Positions 45,791 to 56,330 of a stretch of 64,000 bases of DNA are shown here, piece by piece (positions within the stretch are counted from its first letter, which is position 1; every line of letters starts with the position of its first letter). The DNA comes from Cocos nucifera (Eukaryota; Streptophyta; Magnoliopsida; Arecales; Arecaceae): contig QRFJ01001019.1 in assembly GCA_006176705.1 (NCBI GenBank), positions 270,978 through 334,977 on the forward strand, in the 5' to 3' direction. The notes below the pieces were generated by a model. The model ran no database searches. It saw nothing but the letters and a program-made list of their open reading frames with translations, and was not told where the DNA came from. Both the position numbers and the translations under genes were made by a program.

Positions 45791-46063
45791 ATTTCTCCTT
45801 CCTAAGGATGATTGGTATGCCCAAATGCTTTTCCTTAAGGTCGATTCCTCGCATCCTCATGGCGGGTTTGCTGACAAAGTCTCCGCCAGAAGTTATCGCA
45901 TGGCCTGCATCATCTCGACGGGGCCGCAAACCCGACCAGTAGGTTGAACTGCTCTACATCTATGGTGGCTTTGGGTGGAGCCTGGACTACCGGGGCTGCA
46001 ATGGGAGCAGATGGACCTGGCACGCAGGATGTCGATCGCCGAGTCAAAACTCTTCTGGAGGCA
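45791..46063 (-). pseudogene. Element A gag N-terminus, truncated
   Basis: The start codon is at 46061 on the minus strand, beginning M-P-P like the gag of element B. Further on is a Q-F-N-L-L-V-like segment in shifted frames. The capsid region that follows in element B is absent; sequence passes directly into the repeat array. Confidence 0.6.
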
Positions 46064-46170
46064 TTTTCTCTTTAGGAAAGAACTCTAGTGAGGAAGAAGA
46101 GAGATCTCTGGAGAGAGAGAAATCATCATCGAGCACTCCTTTAAGAATAAGGAAACCTCGAAGGTTCAGT

Positions 46171-46190
46171 TTCTTCCTCCAGCACCAATC
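46171..46190 (-). other. Primer binding site of element A
   Basis: Minus strand GATTGGTGCTGGAGGAAGAA, next to the LTR end. It is a diverged form of the site in element B and Tat-2. Confidence 0.65.
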
Positions 46191-47006
46191 TATTGACATA
46201 GAATCTGATCATCACCGAAATCCACTGGAGTGGAGGCCGATGAGGTCGCCGTCGGGGATCTGCAAAATAAAGTTTCATCCGGAGCCGATGGGGGGTGGCT
46301 CCGGCAGGACCCTCCGACGATCAAGTCAGCTCTGACCGACAGGAATTGAGTGCTCAGAAATGAGTTTCAGAGCTTGGAGAAGAAGAGAAGAGCTTAGACA
46401 TCAGAGATTCGAGAGATTAGCATATCTAGAGGGTCCTTTTTATAGGCGGAGCTTGATGGTGACAATTGCAGCTGTCTGATGGTGGGCCGTTCGAGGCTGC
46501 ATCAGATTTGATGCGGAGAGGATGGTGTTGTCAGATCGAAAGTGACAGCCATATCGTCCGACAGTGGTGGGTTGCTTGAGGTCTGACGGAGCCGCGGTAG
46601 CGTCGCCTGTGGCAGACTGACGGTGACCGTTCATCCAGCATTAATAGTCATGGCTCCCAAAAAGTAGGCATTGATCGATGAACTCCGGCATATATTGATT
46701 TCAAGGGAGTTCGGCCAAGGAAAAGCTCAGAAGAAGTTCGGTCGCTGGGAGTCCGAAGGAGCTCGATCGGCTGGAGGGATGGCCGCTTGAGGAGTTCGAC
46801 CGAGGGACGACTGTCGAAGAGTTCGCCACTGGGAGTCCAAAGAAGCTCGGCCGCTGAGGAGTTCGGCTAAGACTCGACCGTTGAGTAGTTCTGTCGGTCC
46901 TAAGAGTTTGGCTAAGACCCGTCCGCTGAAGCTCTTCCATGGCTACTGGTTGCATTAGGCTGAGCATCGAACTAGACTTCGGCAGGAGCGGGGTTCATCC
47001 CCAACA
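46191..47006 (-). repeat. 5' LTR of element A
   Basis: Plus-strand ends TATTGACATAG and ATCCCCAACA. A minus-strand TATAAAAAGG lies at 46435-46444. Confidence 0.93.
46435..46444 (-). promoter_or_regulatory. TATA box of the element A 5' LTR
   Basis: Minus strand CCTATAAAAAGGACCC; the same sequence and position are kept in both LTRs of A and of B. Confidence 0.6.
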
Positions 47007-47011
47007 GAACC

Positions 47012-48059
47012 CATTCAGACTTTTATTTGTTGAGAATTTCTTCAATTTATTTTTCTAAAATACTTATAAATTGAGCTATTGGGACAAAGGTTGAGTCTGA
47101 TGTAATAGATATCAGAAGGGTGTTAATTGGTTCTAAACATGCATACTCAAGTGTTACCGAGGGAGGATTTAGTTCTAGAGAGGGTGGTGATTCTGAAGAA
47201 AAACTATTGAAGCAAGTATTGATTTATATTTCTCAGCCCATAAAAAAATAATACTAAAATTAGGTTGCTCTAATAATGTATTCACATTTTCAATATATCC
47301 ATCTATGTTAAAATCATCCACCTCAAAAGTATCCCAATATGTATGCACTAGATTCTAAAAAATAATTTTAAGAATAGCTTTCTTTATTACTTCTTTAGGT
47401 ACATCCATCTTAAAATAATTTTTAGTTTGTATATTAGGTTGTTCTATAAGAATTTCATAAATATTGAAGCTCTCGGTCACATATTGCTCCCTTGGATTAC
47501 TTATGGGCTAACTAAATAATTTTCCTCCTCCCAACTCTTAAGTGCAGTAGTTAGCTGACTAACATGGATTTCTAACTTGGCTATTGACTGAGTTTGGGAG
47601 TGGATGATCTGTAAAACTATCATTTTAAATGCCAAATTATAGAAACTTGAAGAGGATTGCTGAATATTTTGATATTGGTACGTTGTATAAGTTTTCTTTG
47701 GATAACTAGGTTCATAATCAATTGCTGGTTATGATGCCCCTAAAAAATTTTGGATAATTTCTCCAACCTAGATTACAAGTATTGGAAAAAGAATTGTAAT
47801 AAGTAGTCTAGGTTTGGGTTTGGTAAGTTTGCTCATGCATAAATTTTCAGGATTGATATGTGGCTGGACATTCATTAACTAGGTGGGTGAGACCTGAACA
47901 TATATCACACACATGCAAAGGTGAGGTAGGATAGTGTCTCATATTTAATAGATGATCAAGTTTTTGGGATAACTTATCTATCTTATTGTGGATATCTATG
48001 AAGTTTTCAATCTCATAGATTCTATTACTATTAGGTTCATACATGGGTGTATAGGGATC
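47012..48059 (-). pseudogene. Athila-like gag, C-terminal part
   Basis: On the minus strand from 48059: DPYTPMYEPNSNRIYEIENF, then KIDKLSQKLDHLL and a zinc finger CDICSGLTHLVNECP near 47880-47925. Around 47530-47640 is a QSIAKLEIHVSQLTTALKSW segment, the helix that precedes the LPSQ-type region in Athila-style gag. Many stops follow toward 47012. It joins 52611 across element B. Confidence 0.78.
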
Positions 48060-48064
48060 ATAGG

Positions 48065-48946
48065 TGTTGACGTAGAATCTGACCATCGTCGGAGTCCGCT
48101 GGAGTGGAGGCTGACGAGGTCGCCGTCGGGGACCTGCAAAATAAAGTCCCATCCGGAGCCGGTGGGGGGTGGCTCCGGTAGGACCCTCCGACGATCAAGT
48201 CAGCTCCAGTCAATAGGATTGGAGTGCTCGGTATGGAGTTCAGTAGAGTTTAGAGGAGGAGAGAAGGATTTTCAGAACCTGGTGTAAGTGTATCCGGAGG
48301 GTCCTTTTTATAGAGGGAGCTTGTTGTAACCGCCCTGATTAATGATTGTCATAACTGTCCTGATCAATGTCGATCGTTATTGACTCGATAAATGTCGATC
48401 GTTATTATCGTGTAACCGTAGCGGGATCGCCTGTAGGAATCCATCATAAGAAGTTCGGCTTTCATGGAAGTTCGGCCATTGAGAAGCCCATCCACTGAAG
48501 AAGTCCGTAGGGAGTCCGGCTTTCATAGAAGTTCGACCGCTGGAGAAGTCCGCAGGGAGTCCGACTTCCGTAGAAGCTCGATTGTTGGAGAAGTCTGTAG
48601 GGAGTCTGGCTTTCGTAGAAGCTCGACATCGGAGAAGTCCGTAGGGAGTCCAGCTTTCGTAGAAGCTCGAACGTTGGAGGAGTCCATAGGAAGTTCGGCT
48701 TCTATAGAAGCTCGACCGTTGGAGAAGTTCGATCAAGGGACTATTACTGCGGAGTTCGATCGGCTGAAGGGACGGTCGTTTGAGGAGTTCGACCGCTGGG
48801 AGTTCGAAGGAGCTTGACCGCTTAGCACTTCGGTTGGCTGTAATAGTTCGGCCAAGACCCATCCGTCGAAGTTTTTTCGTGGCTACTGGCTGCATCAAGC
48901 TGGGCACCAAACTTGACTTCAATAGGAGCGGGGTTTATCCCCAACA
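48065..48946 (-). repeat. 3' LTR of element B, with an internal 45-base tandem repeat
   Basis: An 882-base LTR, plus strand TGTTGACG ... ATCCCCAACA. At about 48495-48735 a unit of roughly 45 bases (GAAGTCCGTAGGGAGTCCGG plus CTTTCGTAGAAGCTCGAC) is repeated five to six times. The 181-codon frame here is a product of the repeat. Confidence 0.93.
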
Positions 48947-49795
48947 CTAGCCCCCCCACTCCCGAGTTTAAAACTCAAAGAAAGGGAGTGCAGACAAGGC
49001 GACTGCCGAAGTCTTCTTTCGAGCTCCGTGCTGATTTAGGTCGAAGCTCGAGAGAGATCTCATTTGACCAAGGTTGACAGGGTCGCTCCGAGAAGATCTT
49101 ATCTCCTTTGGCCGAGGTTGATAGGGTCGCTCGGGAGAGATCTTATCTCTGGCCGAAGTCACTTCTCGGAAGAGATCTTATCTCTAGCCGAGGTGGTTGC
49201 TTGGGAGAGATCTTATCTCTGGCCGAACTTCTTTGCTTTTCGGGAGAGATCTTATCTCTGGCCGAACTTCTCGGGAGAGATTTATCTCTGGTCGCTCAGG
49301 AGAGATCTTATCTCTAGCCGAGGTTACTTTTCGGGAGAGATCTTATCTCTGGCCGAACTTCTAATTGCTTTCGAAAGAGATCTTATCTCTGGCCGAACTT
49401 CTCGGAAGAGATCTTATCTCTAGCCGAGGTGGTCGCTGGGGAGAGATCTTATCTCTGGCCGAGGTTGCTTTTCAGGAGAGATCTTATCTCTAGCCGAGGT
49501 GGTCGCTCGGGAGAGATCTTATCTCTGGTCGAGGTTGCTTTTGGGAGAGATCTTATCTCTGGCCGAACTTCTCGGGAGAGATCTTATCTCTAGCCGAGGT
49601 GGTCGCTCGGGAGAGATCTTATCTCTGGCTGAGGTTGCTTTTCGGGAGAGATATTATCTCTAGCCGAACTTCTCGGCTTTTTGGGAGAGATCTTATCTCT
49701 AGCCGAACCTCTCGGGAGAGATCTTATCTCTAGCCGAGGTGGTCGCTCGGGAGAGATCTTATCTCTGGCCGAGGTTGCTTTTCGGGAGGTTGATA
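48947..49795. repeat. Element B polypurine tract and about 20 AGAGATCTTATCTCT palindromes
   Basis: Minus strand GGGAGTGGGGGGGCTAG lies next to the LTR. From about 49030 to 49780 roughly 20 copies of GGGAGAGATCTTATCTCTGG and variants alternate with short spacers (CCGAGGTGGTCGCTC, CCGAACTTCTC and others) of 8-20 bases. Each core is a hairpin of six pairs with a three-base loop. Confidence 0.92.
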
Positions 49796-50149
49796 GTCTT
49801 TGACCTGCTTGTGTTAGGATGAGGTCTTCCTCCTGTTCCTAACATGGCGACTATTGACTGCTTCTTTTCCTGTCATTACATAGTTTTGGCACCTAAAAAT
49901 AATACACTGTTGAAAGGGAAGAACTTTATTGAAAGGAAGTCACTGACAATGTATTCTCGAATTCTTTGTGACTTAGGGTCGTGGTAGCGTTGTTCCTTCG
50001 CCCTTCTTCATGCGGATGACCTTTTCTTTCTCATGCTGGCCTCCTCATTTTAGAGCATGCTTCTCTTGGCTTCGACGCTGGGACCTGGGGTAACGTTGAC
50101 GACGTCGTGAGGCGGCCGACCTTATCATTTCTTGTTACAGCAGCGCCCT
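49796..50149 (-). other. Element B spacer between gag and repeat array
   Basis: It contains one unit of the GTTAGGATGAGGTCTTCCTC block near 49813 and CATTACATAGTTTTGGCACC near 49876, both shared with element A. No coding domain was recognised. Confidence 0.6.
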
Positions 50150-51568
50150 TCACCGATCTTTAGGCTGGCGTCGAACGAATTTACCTAGCCACCCCTTTCT
50201 GATGAGCTCCTCGATTTTGTCTCGGAGCTGGATGCACTCCTCAGTGTCGTGGTCGTGGTCACGATGGTAGAGGCAGTACTTGCTTCGGTCATGCTTGTTT
50301 GGGGGAGACCGTAACCCTTCTGTTCTTGACAGTTGGTTCTTAACTTCGGTGAGGATCTGAGTTCAAGGAGCGTTGAGGGGGGCATAGTCACGAAATCTTT
50401 TGGGAGGAGGGCTTCTTCGCGCTTCTCTATGAGCTCGAGGAGTTCGGGCCCACCTACTATCGGAGGGAGTCCGTGAGCGCGGCCGAACTTCATTCGGCTC
50501 CTCATTGCCTGCCAGCCGCTCCCTTAAGGCTTCTTCGTCCTTCAACTTGAAGGCTTCTTCCACACGGTCATATCTCTCGGCCCGAGCTAGCAGATCGGCG
50601 AAGTTCCTGGGATACCTTTTCTTCAGGGAGAATAGCAAGTTATTTTTCTGAAGGCCGCCCTTGAGTGCGGCCATCGCGATAGACTGGTCCAAGTCCCGAA
50701 CTTCAGCAGTATTAAACCGGGTAATGTAAGCTCGGATGGATTCCCCCTCCTTCTACCTGATGGCCATTAAGGACTCCGAACCTCGGCGCGGATGTCGACT
50801 ACTGACAAAGTGGGCCGCGAACTATTGACTCATCTGATCAAACGATAAGATGGTATTTGGCTTGAGCGCCGAGTACCAGCTCCTAGCAGCCCCTTTAAGG
50901 GTAGAAGGGAAAGCCCAGCACAAGATAGCATCTGACGCGCCATGGAGCAGCATCGTTGCTTGGAAGGCTTTTAGGTGGTCGATCGGATCGATGGTCCCAT
51001 TGTAGCTCTTGAATTGTGGGAGCTTGAAGTTCGGCGGGATCGATTCCTGCATGATTTTCTACGAAAAAGGAGGGTCAGTATAGATGTCATTACCGCGTGA
51101 GGAGGGAGTGTGATGGAGTTCTTTGATTCGTCGGCTCATTTCTAAGAGCCTTTGATCCAGGAGATCTTCGCGGTCTCTGATCTCCAAGGTCTTCTTACTG
51201 AATGGGTGCAAAGCTTCACCCTGGGTCGAGCCGCGGTCCGAGCAAGGGCTCTCCCTCCGTTGCTTTCCTCTTCCGAGGATTGGAGGTCGGGTAGCCCATG
51301 TCGATTGCCCCTGGACTGGACCACACGGCTCTGGAGAATCCCGCATCGGTTGAGCTGATATTAGGGCCTGCTGGTGCATGGCCTGCACCGCCTGAACTAC
51401 CTCAGTGAGGCCACAAACCTGCTGGATGAGCAGGTTGAACTGCTCAGCGTCTACTACGGCTACAGAGTGAGCTTGGGTCGTCGGGGTTGGAGCGGAAGCG
51501 GATGGATCAGAATGGGATCGGGCCGCGGAGGCCGCCGATCGTCGGGTGGAGGCTCTCCTGGGGGGCAT
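50150..51568 (-). pseudogene. Element B gag, almost complete, with four in-frame stops
   Basis: The start is the ATG at 51566-51568 (MPPRRASTRRSAASAARS). The frame then has DAEQFNLLIQQV, an R/E-rich region, NDIYTDPPFS, a stop at 51059, and the capsid: PPNFKLPQFKSYNGTIDPID, GASDAILCWAFPSTL, SWYSALKPN. A stop at 50822 and a third further on precede AMAALKGGL, KKRYPRNFADLLARA and VEEAFKLKDEE. A TGA near 50363 precedes the zinc knuckle KYCLYHRDHDHDTEEC, here with the first cysteine intact, and QLRDKIEELI. About 470 codons in all, a normal length for Tat gag. Gag would form the virus-like particle. Confidence 0.88.
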
Positions 51569-51677
51569 CTTTTCTTTTTGGAAGGGAATTCGAAAGAGAA
51601 GGAAGAGAGATTTTTCGAGCACTCCTTTAAGAACAAGGGAACCTCAACTTTCTTTAAGAGAGAAATCATTATCGGGG

Positions 51678-51697
51678 CCCTTCCTCTAGCGCCAATC
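51678..51697 (-). other. Primer binding site of element B
   Basis: Minus strand GATTGGCGCTAGAGGAAGGG, directly after the LTR end. It is the best-preserved of the three related sites. Confidence 0.7.
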
Positions 51698-52605
51698 TAT
51701 TGACGCAGAATCTTACCGTCATCGGAGTCCGCTGGAGTGGAGGCCGATGAGGTCGCCATCGGAGACCTGCAAAATGAAGTTCCGTCCGGAGTCGATGGGT
51801 GGTGGCTCCGGTAGGACCCTCCGACGATCAAGTCAGCTCCAGTCAACAGGATTGGAGTGCTCGGTATGGAGTTCGATAGAGTTTAGAGGAGGAGAGAAGG
51901 GTTTTCAGAACCTAGCGTAAGTGTATCCGAAGGGTCCTTTTTATAGAGGGAGCTTGTTGTAACCACCCTAATTAATGATTGTCATAACTATCCTGATCAA
52001 TGCCGATCATTATTGACTCGATAAATGTCGATCGTTATTGACTCAACAAATGCCGATCGTTATTGTCGTGTAACCATAGCGGGATCGCCTGTAGGAATCC
52101 ATCATAAGAAGTTCGGCTTTTATGAAAGTTCGGCCATTGAGAAGCCCGTCTACTGAAGAAGTCCGTAGGGAGTTTGACTTCCATAGAAGCTCGACCGCTG
52201 GAGAAGTCCGTAGGGAGTTTGGCTTCCATAGAAGCTCGATCGTTGGAGAAGTCTGTAGGGAGTTCGGCTTTCGTAGAAGCTCGATCGTCGGAAAAGTCCG
52301 TAGGAAGTCCGGCTTCCGTAGAAGCTCGATCGTCGGAGAAGTCCGCAGGGAGTTTGGCTTCCGTACAAGCTCAACCATTGGAGAAGTTCGGTCGAGGGAC
52401 TATTGCTACAGAGTTCGGCCGGCTGAAGGGACGACCGTTTGAGGAGTTCGGCCACTGGAAGTTCGAAGGAGCTCGACCGCTTAGAACTTCGATCGGCTGT
52501 AATAGTTCGGCCAAGACCCATCCGCCGAAGTTCTTCCATGGCTACTGGCCGCATCAAGCTGGGCACCGAACTTGACTTCGGTAGGAGCGGGGTTTATCCC
52601 CAACA
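51698..52605 (-). repeat. 5' LTR of element B
   Basis: A 908-base LTR, plus strand TATTGACG ... ATCCCCAACA. TATAAAAAGG lies on the minus strand at 51936-51945. It contains the same 45-base internal tandem repeat (about 52150-52395) and an extra GACTCAACAAATGCCGATCG-type unit near 52040. Confidence 0.93.
51936..51945 (-). promoter_or_regulatory. TATA box of the element B 5' LTR
   Basis: Minus strand TATAAAAAGG preceded by CTCCCTC; kept in the 3' LTR at 48303-48312. Confidence 0.6.
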
Positions 52606-52610
52606 ATAGG

Positions 52611-53694
52611 TATAAGAAGGAGTAAAGTATTCTCTCAATTGGCGAAAGGGTGCAATCATAATTCTAGGTTTGTCTACTCTAAGAGTTTGTTCAATTTCAT
52701 GATCTAGGGGTTAAATTTTAGATTGTGATGAATAATATCCAAGTAAATACCCTACAATTATATCTTAGAGCAACCATAAATTTAAGTTTTTATAGATTTT
52801 TAAAAAAAATTATTTTTTATTTTAAAAGAAAAGGATGAAAGAACTTCTAAAGATGAGAATCTAGAGAACTCTAAATCTAAGAAATAGATGAGAGGAGTTT
52901 TATTAGGTTTGATGTTTGTTAACAATCAAGTTGTACAATCAATCCTGACTAAAGATTATCCTAGATCTAGATAGCTTCTAACTACCAAGATTATCTTCAA
53001 GCTCTCAAAGTATGAAAACAGCCACTTAATTGGTCGAATAAATGTAAGGTCAGTGAAAGCCTTTTCATTGCTTTTCTTAGGCATCAATTATCTTGGCTAG
53101 GTAAGCTAACAAAACTAATTAAGTAATTATCTTCCTTCAAGATCCAGTTTCTAAACCACTTACCTTAGACACCAATCAAACTGACTAACCCTAATTCGAT
53201 CTAAGTTTTAAGATTTCTTATCCTAATGAGCTCGAGTATCCTTAGAAGTCAATGTCTAGTTGATTTTAAAAGTTAAAAGCTTGGGTTAATGCAATATGAA
53301 GGTTTGTGATTTTTGGACTAAGAAAGAATGATCAAATCCTTATCTTATCTTCTTTAATTGAATTTAGTATTCTTAAAGTATCTTATGGAAATGTAATGCA
53401 AACAAAACAAGATGTTCAATTAAAGTGAAAAGTTTTTACTGATTATGTTTTATAGTTATGTCTCAAATCTCCTAAATAGCTTATATAGTATTAGTATAAT
53501 TTTTTTTATTTTTTTTAAATTTTTTAAATTTTATTATTTTTTAAATTTTTTTATTTTTTAAATTTTTTAAATTTTTATTAATTTTTATTTTTTATTTTAA
53601 TATTATTATTTTATTATTTTAATTTTTATTAATTTTTATTATTTTTAATTTTTTAAGCTACTAAATCACGATCTCCGATAATGGCGTTAAAATT
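52611..53694 (-). pseudogene. Athila-like primer site, leader and gag N-terminal part
   Basis: The minus strand after the LTR reads TTAACGCCATTATCGGAG (53673-53690), a decayed form of the TGGCGCCGTTGCCGGGG primer site used by Athila-like elements. A T/A-rich tract occupies about 53500-53650 and non-coding leader runs to about 52720. Gag reading then shows IEQTLRVDKPRIMIAPFRQL and EYFTPSYTY, ending at the ATAGG site where element B is inserted. It continues at 48059. Confidence 0.7.
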
Positions 53695-55409
53695 TGATCA
53701 CTATCATAGGTGGTCAAAAATAAAACCTAACTCATTACTTTATAGATAGGATGAGTCATGATCGTATTCTCAGAGTTTATATTAATTATATTTAAATAAA
53801 TTAAAAAATAAAATTAAAATTAATTAAAAAATTATTTAAATTAATTAAGAAAGTAAGTAAATAGCTAATTAATTAAAAATAGAGTTGCAAGTATGAAGAT
53901 GGATTCTTAAGATCTCAACTGCTCTCTTATTTTAATAGCTAGTATCATTTTTAATATGCTTTAATTGATATCTAATCAATAAAAATATAATCTATCTTAG
54001 AAAGCACGATCTATACATTTAGATCATAGTCCATCTCTTAAAATTATAAACTAATTAAATTAAATAAAATTAAATATAATAAAAAATTAATTTAAATATA
54101 ATTTATTTTAAGAGTATGAATTGTATCCATATATCATGGTTCGTTTCAAGAGTTATAAACTATTCTATATCAATCTTACAAAGTATAAAAATTTTATAAA
54201 TAAAAATAATTTTTTTATTATAAATTAAAAAAATATAAAAGATGAAAAATAGAAAATATTGTTTAAAAAAATTATAATAATTTTTGAGAATAAGATAATT
54301 CATTGGAAAGTTTTTGGTTAAAATTTTTATTTTTGAGCAAGATGAAAAAAATTTGTAGAGAAATAGGTTGAGATTTTTGATTTAAAAATTTGAAAGAAGA
54401 AGAAAAACGGAAAAGATTCGGAGAAAAAAAGAGAAAGGGAAAGGATCGGCTGTTTATGTTCGGAGAAGAAAGAAAGAGAGAAGACCTGAGAGGCCGCTTC
54501 GGAGGCCGCGAAGGCCCTGGTTCCGTTCGGGCGTGAGGAAGAGCTTCTGGTTATTTATAACGTGGAGGAAGAGTTTGGGACGGCTTTCGAGGGAGAGTGT
54601 ACGTAGGAATAGGAGAGCGTGAAGAATTTGTCATATGAAGAGATGAGGGGAATTTGGCTGGAAGCGGAGAGCTCAGTGGTCACGTGGAAGTTTTATATGG
54701 CACCTCATGTTTATTGAGTTGGAAGAGGCTCTTCTTTGAAAAGACGGGGACCCGGTTTTAAAAGGAGGGATGGTTGGGAGAAAAGCTTGCGTGGAGTTTG
54801 GCCTGTTGGGGCCTGTGGGAATTTAATAGAGGAATGGTGGGGTCCGTTGTAGAATATAGAGTGTGGGGTTAGCGTGAAGGAAGGGAGGAGTAGCCTCGAG
54901 AATTTTTGGAACCATATGGAATAAGATGGGACTCATAAGAATTAATTATGGAGTAAGAAGTTTGGTTCTTGGGTTGCATTAACTAGAGGAGGAAGGGAGT
55001 TGATAGGACTTGAGAATTATGGTATGAACAGGCTTTGAATTAGGTAAGAAAGTTTGACGGAACTCGGAACGAGATGTGAGTCGCATGAAAAACCACTTGG
55101 ATCAATTTTTGCAAAAGCCGCACGCATCCCCTTTTTTTTTTTTATTTCTTTGCCGTTGGCCATCGCTTTAAATACGGTATAGGTCTGTTTGATCACGTTT
55201 CATTTTTTTTTTTTTTCTTTCTCCCACATGCAGCTAATTCCAATATTTAATATTATTTTTCTTTCATATATTTATATTTTATAATTAAATTAATTAAATT
55301 AAATTTATTAATTATCTATAAAATAAACTTAAAATATTAAATTTTTAATAAATAAAAAATAATTAAATAAAATAATATATTTTTAGTGGTTTAATTTAAG
55401 TATTTATCA
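53695..55409 (-). repeat. 5' LTR of the Athila-like element
   Basis: A 1715-base LTR, plus strand TGATCACTATC ... ATTTATCA, followed by the target duplication TATGG. It matches 38312-39976 with a few indels. Confidence 0.92.
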
Positions 55410-55414
55410 TATGG

Positions 55415-55660
55415 CAATCTACAAGCAAAAGTCAAGATAAAATCAAAAATCTTCTATAAAGACGACTTAGTTCTCCTTCAAGCTAAAATTTCAAAACTCT
55501 TAGAATAGGAAAAACTTATCCCAAATTGAGAAGGAGCATACCAAATCACCGAAGTGATATGTCTGGGGGCATACAGGATCAAGAACTTAAATGGCTCGAA
55601 TATTTCGAGAACATGGAATGCAGAAAATCTTAAAATATATCATTAATAAGTCTTAAAAAA
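55415..55660 (+). pseudogene. Tat-1 integrase C-terminus
   Basis: After the Athila-like element the reading goes on with AIYKQK, then YKDDLVLLQAKISKLLE, and, past stops, EGAYQITEVICLGAYRIK and RTWNAENLKIYH, the closing motif of Tat integrases. This confirms that 38311 and 55415 were once adjacent. Confidence 0.87.
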
Positions 55661-56330
55661 AGACTAAAAATTTAGACTCATTAAAAATATTTTGCCGAAA
55701 TATTGAATCATCTTTTGGTCACTTCGATAAAGAATCAAGCAAATTCAAAGAAAGTTGTACTCTAGTCGAGTGAGGATGAACTACGTTGCATTGAAAATCG
55801 ATCTTTAAATCGATAGAGCCTCAAAGAGCATAAAAGGAGATAATATTTTCTTATAATTAAAAATTGATCTTCAGATCAGTAGAGTCCTAAAGGACACAAA
55901 AGCAGATAAGATCTTCCTACCATTGAAAATCGATCTCTAGATCGGCAAAGCCTGGAAGGGTACGAAAGAAGATAAGATCTTTCTATCATTGAAAAGCGAT
56001 CTCCAGATCGATAGAGCCCCGAAGAACATGAAAGGAGATAAGATCTCTCTACTTTTGAAAATCGATCTTCAAATCGGTAGAGCCTCGAAGTGCATGAAAG
56101 AAGATAAGATCTTTCTATCATTGAAAATTGATCTTTAGATCGGTAGAGCTCTGAAGGGTATAAAAGAAGATAAGATCTCTCTACTATTAAAAATCGATCT
56201 CTAGATCGGTAGAGTCCTAAAGAAAATGAAAGAAGATAAAATCTTTCTATCATTAAAAATCAATCTCCAGATTGGTAAAGCCCTGAAGGACATAAAAGAA
56301 GATAAGATCTTCCTATCAATAAAAAATATC
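55661..56330. repeat. Tat-1 3' region and 66-base tandem repeat
   Basis: The first 125 bases hold nothing recognisable. From about 55790 some eight units of about 66 bases follow, each with GAAAATCGATCTCTAGATCGG, a GAGCC..GAAGG block and GAAGATAAGATCTTTCTA. A 125-codon minus-strand frame (55876-56253) is open only because the repeat lacks stops on that strand. Confidence 0.88.

Larger units (their letters stand above)
41243..47006 (-). mobile_element. Element A: non-autonomous Tat-related element rich in tandem repeats
   Basis: LTRs of 818 and 816 bases lie at 41243-42060 and 46191-47006. An exact target duplication, GAACC, lies at 41238-41242 and 47007-47011. On the minus strand: primer site, gag N-terminus, a long in-gag repeat array, zinc knuckle, then two further tandem arrays and a polypurine tract. 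Capsid and the whole of pol are missing. LTR, primer site and 3' region resemble those of Tat-2 and element B, so proteins from a Tat-2-like relative may have moved it. Confidence 0.93.
48065..52605 (-). mobile_element. Element B: non-autonomous Tat-related element with near-complete gag
   Basis: LTRs at 48065-48946 and 51698-52605, exact target duplication ATAGG at 48060-48064 and 52606-52610. On the minus strand: primer site, a gag with few stops (51568 to about 50150), a short spacer, a palindromic repeat array and a polypurine tract. The interior is only 2.75 kb and has no pol. LTR, primer site and 3' region are related to element A and Tat-2. Its better-kept gag suggests it is among the youngest insertions here. 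Confidence 0.94.
38312..55409 (-). mobile_element. Athila-like Ty3/gypsy element, gag only, with elements A and B inside
   Basis: LTRs at 38312-39976 and 53695-55409 have TG...CA ends (TGATC ... TTATCA) and an exact target duplication, TATGG, at 38307-38311 and 55410-55414. A minus-strand primer site lies inside the right LTR, so it reads on the minus strand. Without the two nested elements the interior is only about 3.4 kb: leader and gag at 53694-52606 and 48064-47007, and a post-pol-type region at 41242-39977. No protease, reverse transcriptase or integrase was seen, so it was probably non-autonomous. Lineage is inferred from the primer-site style and the conserved TTGGGAGGCAACCC motif. 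Confidence 0.9.

Noticed and set aside
48377..48922. 181-codon minus-strand frame as a gene in element B
   Set aside because: It lies in the LTR and runs through the 45-base repeat; in the other LTR the counterpart is broken up differently.
49030..49795. CRISPR-like array of regularly repeated palindromes
   Set aside because: Spacers vary from about 8 to 20 bases and are themselves repeats; the array lies in a plant LTR element beside gag; no cas-like genes are present.
51374..51703. 109-codon plus-strand frame
   Set aside because: Shadow of the element B gag N-terminus, opposite to the real reading.
55876..56253. 125-codon minus-strand frame with a regular 22-residue repeat
   Set aside because: 66 bases is a multiple of three, so a stop-free unit stays open; it is in the 3' array of Tat-1 and antisense to it.
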